Positions 7,442 through 13,871 of a stretch of DNA of 26,847 bases are shown piece after piece. This DNA is from a virus, in the IMG/VR virus record IMGVR_UViG_3300034418_006340, positions 1-26,847 of that record; one strand, given 5' to 3'. Position 1 is the first letter of the stretch. Every line of letters begins with the position of its first letter. A program made the position numbers and the translations under genes. The notes under the pieces are model-generated. The model did no database searches. It saw only the letters and a list, made by a program, of their open reading frames with translations, and was not told the origin of the DNA.

Positions 7442-8032
7442 TTAATTACAATTACAGTTTTCTATATTACATATACGTTGCAGCTTTGCAAGTAATGCGT
7501 CTCTTGTTGCGTCCATTACACATGATGCAGAGTTTCGTATAGCTTGATATAGGGCTTCTGCTTGTAATGCGGTATTTTTATAATTTATCTCAGAGAAATC
7601 TGTGCATCCACAATCTCCTCCTAATAATTCTTGAGCTGCTTTAGCCCAAAGTTTATCTATGCAGCATCTAACTACACATGTACTATATGTCTTTAATTGA
7701 AAGTCAACTTCTACTGAAGCTTCTTCCGCTGTATAAACAAATTCATATACTCCATCTGTAGCAGTAATATCTATCTGTGCTATAAGGAATTCTCCTGTCA
7801 CAGTAGTTTCTGCGTTAACTGTAGCAGTAACATCTACATCTGTAGCTGATCCTCCTGGAGGAGTATATGTCACTGTTACTGTATCTACATCTGCAGTATC
7901 TATATTAGTTGCTCCCCAGCCACCTGTATTACTTACTGCATTGTAAGCTCCTGTGGTATCGTAAACATCTATAGTAGAACAATTATTGTTAATGCAGACA
8001 CGTAATGTTGGTGTTAATGTACCTATTGCCAT
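7442..8032 (-). CDS. Cys-rich phage structural protein (beta domain plus helical CCIDK-type domain)
   Basis: A 196-aa protein. The N-terminal beta domain (about 1-110) has VCINNNCSTIDVYDTTGAYN followed by NTGGWGATNIDTADVDTVTVTYTPPGG, a pattern I recall from structural proteins of many Bacteroidota phages. The C-terminal half is helical with Cys clusters (VVRCCIDKLWAKAAQELLGGDCGC, then SCVMDATRDALLAKLQRICNIENCNCN). It contains about 12 Cys, extreme for a cytosolic product. It is the first gene after a strong terminator, so its transcription must start in the short gap, read through, or come from elsewhere. Probably a virion protein that forms a base for the fibre genes that follow; no enzymatic motif. 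Confidence 0.72.
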   Translation of the reverse strand: MAIGTLTPTLRVCINNNCSTIDVYDTTGAYNAVSNTGGWGATNIDTADVDTVTVTYTPPGGSATDVDVTATVNAETTVTGEFLIAQIDITATDGVYEFVYTAEEASVEVDFQLKTYSTCVVRCCIDKLWAKAAQELLGGDCGCTDFSEINYKNTALQAEALYQAIRNSASCVMDATRDALLAKLQRICNIENCNCN

Positions 8033-8044
8033 TATTCTAAGGGT

Positions 8045-8086
8045 TTAAAAATAAAAAAGGGAAGAAGAATGTTCTCCTTCCCTTTA
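8045..8086 (-). terminator. Rho-independent terminator after the 420-aa structural gene
   Basis: On the minus strand a stem AAAGGGAAG/CTTCCCTTT (8085-8077 pairing with 8064-8056), extended by four more pairs after one mismatch, is followed directly by TTTTTTATTTTT. This is the strongest intrinsic terminator in the window. It lies 25 bases after the stop codon of the gene at 8111-9373 and before the gene starting at 8032, separating the head/connector block from the fibre block. Confidence 0.85.
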
Positions 8087-8110
8087 GGGTTGTTAGTTTG
8101 ACTAAGCTTC

Positions 8111-9373
8111 TTATGTGATAGCGAAGTTACCGTTAGCTGATCCCCAAACAAGTACTTCAAGTACGTCTGTGATATCATCTGCGGTTCCTGCTACTGCATA
8201 GTTAGGTGCTGTAGTTGGTAAAGCAAGAACATAAGTCTTGTTTATTGGTCCAGATACAATAGAACCTTGATAGTTACTCTTAGACTTCAAAGTAATTAGG
8301 TCATAATTACCTGTAGCTTCAGAACGCTTATCAAATAAATTTGGTTCACCCATTCTATAGAAGTCTCCTTCATTACCTTGACAGAAGAACTCTAGTTCTT
8401 GAACTTGCTTCTGTGTTCCATTACCTGGAGAAGATGCAGTTGCAACTACTGGAGATTCAGTAAAGTTTTGAAGTGTAACATCAAAATCTACATTTTGTAA
8501 ATCTGCGTGTAATTTTCCTATACGGTGTGTACCAGCTACTGCTGTAAGACGGATACCTAAGTTACCTGCTGCTGCTTGAGCTGCTGTAATGTACTCACAT
8601 GCATTCCCTGCTAGACTTAAGTCTGCTGCTAAAGGTACATCTAAGACGATGGTTCCTGAAGCAGTAGCTGCTTTAGAAGCTTCTGCTATTTTATACACCT
8701 CATCTGTAGTCCCAGTTCCGATACGCAAGAAGTCTCCTGCTTCTAACAGTACAGATGCTCCAGAACCATCAGTAATAACTACTGATTTAGAACCTGCTAC
8801 TCCTACTGCTAAATCTGCTGCAGTACCTATTGCTGTCCCTGCGTGATTGCAAAGAGCTTCTACTAATACTGGTGAATCTGGCTCTTTAGAGAACTCATTA
8901 GTAAGCGATTTGTGTAACTCAGAAACTATTTCTGCTTGTGTAGCAGAAGCATCTGAAGTGTAAAAACCGTGCTTTACGTAAAGACCTCCGTGGTTAGAAG
9001 TTCTTCCCTCACGCATGTTAATGCGTACATGATAATCATTATCATTTGTAGCAGTAATGCTTCCAGTTGAACCATCATAACCAATAGTAACTACTTTTTG
9101 TGTTGCTGCAGTATAAACTACACGATTACAAGAAGCATCTACTAAATCGTTTTTGTTGATTACACCTGATAGGTAGATGATTTCGCCTGTACCTCTACCT
9201 TTAACGATGATAAATTCATCTTCTGTAGCTGCGTTAGCTTCTGTCAACCTTGTTCCTGCTGGAGTAAAGAGACCAATTTCACCGTCATTTAATGTTGAGA
9301 TCGCACCAGTAGTCTTTGTAGCTGCTGCTCCAATGAATAAAGATGTGATGTCACTTTGTGAAAATGTTGCCAT
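8111..9373 (-). CDS. Major structural protein of unknown place in the virion (420 aa)
   Basis: A 420-aa Ala/Thr/Gly-rich protein. The N-terminus (SDITSLFIGAAATKTTGAISTLNDGEIGLF) reads like proteins that sample 'new value' beta strands in tail or capsid-decoration proteins. A middle section has HVRINMREGRTSNHGGLYVKHG and a helical part TQAEIVSELHKSLTNEF. The C-terminal region (QKQVQELEFFCQGNEGDFYRMGEPN) is conserved-looking. It could be a tail-tube-type or auxiliary capsid protein; its place after two connector-like genes and its own terminator suggest high expression. No protease or enzyme motif. I do not recognise the family well enough to name it. Confidence 0.72.
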   Translation of the reverse strand: MATFSQSDITSLFIGAAATKTTGAISTLNDGEIGLFTPAGTRLTEANAATEDEFIIVKGRGTGEIIYLSGVINKNDLVDASCNRVVYTAATQKVVTIGYDGSTGSITATNDNDYHVRINMREGRTSNHGGLYVKHGFYTSDASATQAEIVSELHKSLTNEFSKEPDSPVLVEALCNHAGTAIGTAADLAVGVAGSKSVVITDGSGASVLLEAGDFLRIGTGTTDEVYKIAEASKAATASGTIVLDVPLAADLSLAGNACEYITAAQAAAGNLGIRLTAVAGTHRIGKLHADLQNVDFDVTLQNFTESPVVATASSPGNGTQKQVQELEFFCQGNEGDFYRMGEPNLFDKRSEATGNYDLITLKSKSNYQGSIVSGPINKTYVLALPTTAPNYAVAGTADDITDVLEVLVWGSANGNFAIT

Positions 9374-9401
9374 TTTTTGATTTTTGTTTAATTAATAATT
9401 G

Positions 9402-10106
9402 TTACTCGCCTTGTTGTTGCTCAATTGTTTTAATCTGATATAATTCTGGATCAGTTATTCCAGTTGCAATTTTAACTGCCTCATCGACAATTCTTTTATG
9501 CAGAATCTGATCTAATTCACAGTTTAGGGGACCTGTCACGCCATCAACAGTATTTGTCCCAATAATAATAGGATTTAGTCGTTGAATATATCTTAAGTGA
9601 TATTGTGCAACAGTAAAAGTCCCGTCTGTTATTAGTTCATGTAATTCACCTTGATAATCCATCCTCCATATATAATTATATATATCGGGCTTCTTAAAAG
9701 GATTTTCTATGTTAATTGAATACTCATCATGAGTAATCGGCTTAACTCTTATTCTTTTGTTGTTGTTACATGTCGTAACTGAAGCAGTAGTTACTTCTTC
9801 TGATATAACATATAAACAATCTGCTGGTAAAGTACAGAAAACACCGTTAGGCATATTTGCTACAGAAGCAGCAGAGGGAGTTAATGTTGCTCCCTTTACT
9901 AATTCTTTTAGGTCTTTTCTTCTTGCTTCAGACTCTTCAAAACTCTCTCTATACTTATTGTCTAAGTTGTAGTGAGCAAAGAAGGTTCTTTCTTGTGCCT
10001 TAGTCAGGAAAATACTAATCTCTTCCTCAGTATAACCTGGGGCATCAAAACTAGTTACTTTATCATAGAGTATTAAAAACTCTTTTTCCATGTCCTGACT
10101 TGTCAT
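9402..10106 (-). CDS. Head-tail adaptor/ring protein (putative)
   Basis: A 234-aa soluble protein. The N-terminus MTSQDMEKEFLILYDKVTSFDAPGYTEEEISIFLTKAQERTFF resembles a family common in crAss-like and other Bacteroidota phages (acidic helix, 'APG..E.E.S.FLTKAQ' motif), thought to be an adaptor or ring protein between portal and tail. The middle (about 80-190) is beta-rich with RIRVKPITHDEYSINIENPFKKP and YHLRYIQRLNPIII, and the C-terminus is helical (LHKRIVDEAVKIATG) like gp6-type connectors. It lies two genes after the capsid gene, three bases after the previous stop. The connector role comes from position and remembered similarity. Confidence 0.75.
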   Translation of the reverse strand: MTSQDMEKEFLILYDKVTSFDAPGYTEEEISIFLTKAQERTFFAHYNLDNKYRESFEESEARRKDLKELVKGATLTPSAASVANMPNGVFCTLPADCLYVISEEVTTASVTTCNNNKRIRVKPITHDEYSINIENPFKKPDIYNYIWRMDYQGELHELITDGTFTVAQYHLRYIQRLNPIIIGTNTVDGVTGPLNCELDQILHKRIVDEAVKIATGITDPELYQIKTIEQQQGE

Positions 10107-10109
10107 CTA

Positions 10110-10973
10110 TTAGTCTTTAGCTGTTTTTACTCTAGTTTGTAATAGGGTTAAGATATCCTGATTTGCTGGGGCCTTCAAGTATTCTACTACGTGTGCCATA
10201 GTAGGCTGCTCTCCTGGACCACAAAGGTTATCTCCACCAGGTAATGTATATTTTCTACCTTGCTTAATTACAGCTCCAACCTCTACGGCTTCAGCTACAA
10301 GGAGTTTAATTTCATAGTTGTCCTTATCTCTAATCACAGCTAAGAAACCTTCTAAATCATTATCTACAATCTTACTAATTTCTTCAATTAGGAAAGATTT
10401 CTTAGATACTGGAGAAACTTTCTTTCCGTATACTTTAAGGAAATCTTTCATTCCTTCTGTATCTTCTTCTAGTTTTCCAAAAGCTTTATAAGCTTCGATT
10501 TTAAGATCTGCTTGCTTTACAGACTTCTTGTTCTCAAATTCTTCAGATACTAATGCATATCTATAAGTAGCTCTATCATTCATAGCTTCTCCATTAGGAG
10601 CAATAAATAAACGATTTGCTTTAAGAACTAGATAATCCAAGTAGTGCTTAGGATTTTGTAAATCTAATCTTTTTATTGACTTTCCAAGTTTTACCTTAAA
10701 GTCATGCCAGAAATTGTCCTTAGTCTTATGGAAGTTTAAATCCAAATCTAATTCTTTCTCTAACCATTCCTGCTCTTCCTTAGATGAAAAAGGGTTCAAA
10801 AGATTCCCTTGTGTATCTGTAGGTAAACAGTAATTAATTGTTGCATTCCCAACCAAGAAGAAAGCTTCATGTTCTGGGTCTGTTACTAAGGGATTCCGAG
10901 CCCTCATAATAGGTTTTACTACTACTCTTTCTTGTTTAGGAGTAAATACCTTCTTTGCCGTTGTTGTCTCCAT
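10110..10973 (-). CDS. Conserved phage protein next to the capsid gene, unknown function
   Basis: A 287-aa soluble protein with mixed charge. It begins METTTAKKVFTPKQERVVVKPIMRARNPLV, has a segment that is mostly helical (EEQEWLEKELDLDLNFHK, then KHYLDYLVLKANRLF), and a C-terminal part with basic helices (KKVSPVSKKSFLIEEISKIVDN) and KQGRKYTLPGG. No known active site or membrane segment. It lies directly after the capsid gene, behind an attenuator-like hairpin pair, and three bases before the adaptor gene. Candidates are a head completion, capsid vertex or assembly factor; none is supported by a visible motif. Confidence 0.68.
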   Translation of the reverse strand: METTTAKKVFTPKQERVVVKPIMRARNPLVTDPEHEAFFLVGNATINYCLPTDTQGNLLNPFSSKEEQEWLEKELDLDLNFHKTKDNFWHDFKVKLGKSIKRLDLQNPKHYLDYLVLKANRLFIAPNGEAMNDRATYRYALVSEEFENKKSVKQADLKIEAYKAFGKLEEDTEGMKDFLKVYGKKVSPVSKKSFLIEEISKIVDNDLEGFLAVIRDKDNYEIKLLVAEAVEVGAVIKQGRKYTLPGGDNLCGPGEQPTMAHVVEYLKAPANQDILTLLQTRVKTAKD

Positions 10974-10991
10974 TATTTACTATTAATTGTT

Positions 10992-11033
10992 AAAAAGTTA
11001 GCCAAATGGCCCTAACTCCAGTAGGAGCTAAGG
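10992..11033 (-). terminator. Attenuator-like overlapping hairpins after the major capsid gene
   Basis: Downstream of the capsid stop on the minus strand, a first hairpin has CCTTAGCTCC (11033-11024) pairing with GGAGTTAGGG (11019-11010), loop of four, two G-U pairs. A second hairpin uses GTTAG and CTAAC (11016-11012 with 11001-10997) plus inner CC/GG and is followed by TTTTT (10996-10992), the form of an intrinsic terminator. Both need the bases at 11010-11016, so they cannot form fully together. It probably lowers transcription between capsid and downstream genes. Confidence 0.6.
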
Positions 11034-11050
11034 CACTTGGACTATATTAT

Positions 11051-12547
11051 TTATGCATACGTTGTACCGTATCCAGCTTGTATATTGTTAATGAAGCTTG
11101 CAGTTCGTGAAGGATCACGTACTATAGCTGCGCCACAATAGAACTTGTGCTCTTCCCAAGCATCTTCTGCAGTTCCAATTGCTGAGAACTGAGAATCAGG
11201 TGAGAAAGGATTTCTCAAACCAGGGATGTATTTGTGCACAATAGGACTTCCTTTTACTCCAACACGTTGGATATTAGGAGCTCCTTCTGTAGTACCTATA
11301 TCAAAGATATCATAACGGTAAGACTCAGCAACACCTCCATTTGCATGAAGTAATTTGTTACGGTTTCTGTCATCATACATAGAATCTACTGAAAGATTCA
11401 CTTTGATGTTATTAGGTCCTAAGTACTCGATGAATTGTCCACCATATCCAAGACCCATCTGGAATCCAGTTTGGCTTTTCTTGTACATTCTATCTTGATT
11501 CAATAGAGGTGTAAACAATTGTGAGTAGTTTTCTAAAGCTTTATGGAACTCATAAGCTCCACGCTCTCCTGTTCTTAAAACGAATCCTCTTTCATCTGTC
11601 TTAAGTTTACCTTCAGATAAATCTAAAAGTCTCTCAGAAAGATCTGTGATAGAGAATACATTGTAGAAGCTAGAGTTAGCTGCTTCCATTTGCTGACGGA
11701 TACCAGCACCTTCAGTGATTGCATAATCAGACTTACCTTTAATACGGTATTGTCCATCAGCACTTCTGTTAGAAGTTCCGAACATCAATAGTTTATTGAT
11801 ATCCTCACGGAATGCGTTGTCAAACATGAAAGACTCATAGTGCTGCCAAAACTTTACAGCTTTACCAGAAGCGTCTTTGAAGTAAGAACCCATCTTTTTT
11901 CCAGACATATTTCCTGGAGTTTTCTTTTGGATACGGATTTGTGAGAAAGAGTTTCTCATAGAGATATGAGATTTGTACTTAATCTCACGACCTTTTCTAG
12001 ACATTGTTCTTTCTACTGGAGAGAATTCACCAGAAAATCTCTTTCCTGCTGCTAGCTCTTCAAAAGGCATGAACATGTTTGGGTCACCTGAATCCATTCT
12101 ACAAGTATAAACAAAGTTTACACCCTCTTGTACAGGCTCTGCTACAATAAGAATAGGGTAAATCTCGTTAAGTTCACCTACGATACGCTCTGTATCTGAG
12201 AACCAATTCTTTGGAAATACCAATTCAAATGTCGTGAAGTTTCTACCTGTCTGATCTGCAGCTGTTACTGCGGTACCATCAATACGTGCTTCTACTAGCT
12301 CAATGTTATCTAAACCTTGAGATTGAAGATCCCATGTAAAATCTCTATCGTCTTCAAACTCTAGAGTAGGGAACTGGGCTAGTACACTATCAATGTTGTT
12401 ACCAAAATAATTTTGCTGAACATTCATAATCATGTCAGATACTTTTTGAGGAGCTTGCTGCCAGATAGCACCTAAGTGGTTCTCTGTAGTCAACCCTTTC
12501 CAAGTTGTAGCATCTGTCATTTGCAATGGTGATAATCTAGTTGCCAT
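11051..12547 (-). CDS. Major capsid protein (HK97-fold, crAss-like type, putative)
   Basis: A 498-aa protein, of the size of crAss-like phage capsid proteins. It starts MATRLSPLQMTDATTWKGLTTENHLGAIW, has an FTWDLQSQGLDNIELVEARIDG segment, a basic middle region (TMSRKGREIKYKSHISMRNSF) and a well-ordered C-terminal part (NIKVNLSVDSMYDDRNRNKLLHANGGVAESYRYDIFDIGTTEG, then YIPGLRNPFSPDSQ and CGAAIVRDPSRTASFI) that I associate with this family. It lies after large terminase, portal and a scaffold-like gene, the usual position, and is followed by an attenuator-like structure. No prohead protease gene is seen nearby, so maturation by cleavage is not supported here. The leader has AATTAATAAACAACAATTAA before the ATG, fitting Bacteroidota translation signals. 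Confidence 0.85.
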   Translation of the reverse strand: MATRLSPLQMTDATTWKGLTTENHLGAIWQQAPQKVSDMIMNVQQNYFGNNIDSVLAQFPTLEFEDDRDFTWDLQSQGLDNIELVEARIDGTAVTAADQTGRNFTTFELVFPKNWFSDTERIVGELNEIYPILIVAEPVQEGVNFVYTCRMDSGDPNMFMPFEELAAGKRFSGEFSPVERTMSRKGREIKYKSHISMRNSFSQIRIQKKTPGNMSGKKMGSYFKDASGKAVKFWQHYESFMFDNAFREDINKLLMFGTSNRSADGQYRIKGKSDYAITEGAGIRQQMEAANSSFYNVFSITDLSERLLDLSEGKLKTDERGFVLRTGERGAYEFHKALENYSQLFTPLLNQDRMYKKSQTGFQMGLGYGGQFIEYLGPNNIKVNLSVDSMYDDRNRNKLLHANGGVAESYRYDIFDIGTTEGAPNIQRVGVKGSPIVHKYIPGLRNPFSPDSQFSAIGTAEDAWEEHKFYCGAAIVRDPSRTASFINNIQAGYGTTYA

Positions 12548-12565
12548 TTAATTGTTGTTTATTAA

Positions 12566-13765
12566 TTATTTAAAAGTTATAGTTTTTAAACTTTCACCAA
12601 TTTCCGCAGCAGTACTTCCAGTTTGAACATGGTCAGCTACTCCGCTTCCAGCTCTTCCTGGTTTTCCAAAAGAGGAAGTGGAAAGAGCATCAGTGAAACT
12701 TTGCGTAGCTTTAGTTGTTCCTACCTTAATAAGTTTATCAAAATTGGTAAACCCTTTAGTAAGTACATGCAGAGCATGAAGTTTAAATTTATAATCCTCG
12801 TCATTTTCATACTTATCCATTACTTCATTTAGAGGAGAATCTTCTTTCATCTTAACTGGCGTTGTCATAGAAGAAAAAATCTTATCCTTAGTAGGGGTAG
12901 TAATCTTAATCCCAGGAAGGATCTCAGATGTTTCCTCAAGCTTTGATTTTAAAGCTGCAATAGCTTTTTGGCTTGATTCCTGTCTCTGAGTAGCTGCTTC
13001 TTTGTCAGCGGCAATTTTGGCTTGAATTTGCTTTTCCTCGTGAGCAACAAGGTCTTCTCTAGCTTGAAGAGCATCTTCTACACCTGTATCGCTTTTGACA
13101 GATAATACAGCATATTTTTCTGCTTTCCCTGCATCAAACCCTTGAGCTATAAAACTTCGTTTCATTAACTCATACTGTAGATTCTGATTAACTTTAATCT
13201 CCTCTTCGTTTAGGTTCTTATATAGGTCAGCGTTATGTTTTCTTTCTGCAAATTCAGGTTGAGGTATCCCCGCCTTTAATGCTTCTAAATACTCCTTTTG
13301 ATTTTCATTTAATGTAGCGTACTCGTTAGTCTTAATCTGCTTAGCGATAGCTGACATTAAATCCTCTGTTGTTTTTATCCCATTTAATTCTTCTTCATCT
13401 AGTGAAGAAAAAACTCCTGCTTCCGTCAAGGCCGAGGCAAAGGAAGTAAATATCTCATCTTGAGAAGAGGGAGAAGACCTATCAGGTTTTGTCGCAGGAG
13501 TTTGGGAAGTAGTTTCTGAACCATCTTTTCCCTCTGAATCTTCTTCCGTAGAAGTAGTATCCAAGATAGTTTCAGCATTTGCGAGGGCATCTAAATCTAT
13601 TCCTTCGTCTCCACCTTTTGTATCAGTGGTGATCTCTGGAACTGTGCCATCATTAGTTTCTGTTTCTGTACCTGTTGTATTCTCTGAAGTTTCCCCCGAA
13701 TCTACAATTGGTGTCTCTGAGTTAGCGAGTTCTTCCAAATCTACGCCTTCAAAAATGTCTCCCAT
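12566..13765 (-). CDS. Acidic scaffold-like protein
   Basis: A 399-aa protein between portal and capsid genes. The first ~110 residues are acidic and disordered (Glu/Thr/Ser/Asp/Gly-rich), containing two copies of one motif: GVDLEELANSETPIVDS at 7-23 and GIDLDALANAETILDT at 55-70. The middle (about 110-300) is helical, with a likely coiled coil (LVAHEEKQIQAKIAADKEAA, then QKAIAALKSKLEETSE). A C-terminal helical region (SPLNEVMDKYENDEDYKFKLHALHVLTKGF) is followed by a Gly/Ser-rich tail. This layout matches scaffolding proteins, which form the internal core for capsid assembly. It starts 27 bases from a TATATTTG box in a 106-base gap, so it may have its own promoter with the capsid gene. Confidence 0.75.
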   Translation of the reverse strand: MGDIFEGVDLEELANSETPIVDSGETSENTTGTETETNDGTVPEITTDTKGGDEGIDLDALANAETILDTTSTEEDSEGKDGSETTSQTPATKPDRSSPSSQDEIFTSFASALTEAGVFSSLDEEELNGIKTTEDLMSAIAKQIKTNEYATLNENQKEYLEALKAGIPQPEFAERKHNADLYKNLNEEEIKVNQNLQYELMKRSFIAQGFDAGKAEKYAVLSVKSDTGVEDALQAREDLVAHEEKQIQAKIAADKEAATQRQESSQKAIAALKSKLEETSEILPGIKITTPTKDKIFSSMTTPVKMKEDSPLNEVMDKYENDEDYKFKLHALHVLTKGFTNFDKLIKVGTTKATQSFTDALSTSSFGKPGRAGSGVADHVQTGSTAAEIGESLKTITFK

Positions 13766-13791
13766 TTCTTTCCTTTACTTTAATTGTTATA

Positions 13792-13799
13792 CAAATATA
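13792..13799 (-). promoter_or_regulatory. Putative promoter -7 box (TATATTTG) before the scaffold/capsid genes
   Basis: TATATTTG on the minus strand fits the TAnnTTTG consensus and lies 27 bases before the scaffold ATG, in one of the longer gaps. A TTG is present upstream but only 9 bases away, too near for a normal -33 box, so promoter use is tentative. It sits just after the terminator-like hairpin of the portal gene, the arrangement expected for a new transcript for scaffold and capsid. Confidence 0.35.
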
Positions 13800-13823
13800 C
13801 TAATAAAACAAGTGCTAACTGAT

Positions 13824-13842
13824 AAAAATTACGTAGCGTAAT
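13824..13842 (-). terminator. Weak terminator-like hairpin after the portal gene
   Basis: On the minus strand ATTACG-CTA-CGTAAT (13842-13828) forms a 6-pair stem with a 3-base loop followed by TTTTT (the last T of the stem is counted in the run). A wider outer pairing (TAGC a TAA with TTA c GCTA) is also possible, starting at about 13859. The stem is AT-rich, so termination would be partial. Confidence 0.45.
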
Positions 13843-13871
13843 AAATAATGTTATGCTAATTATAACTAAAA

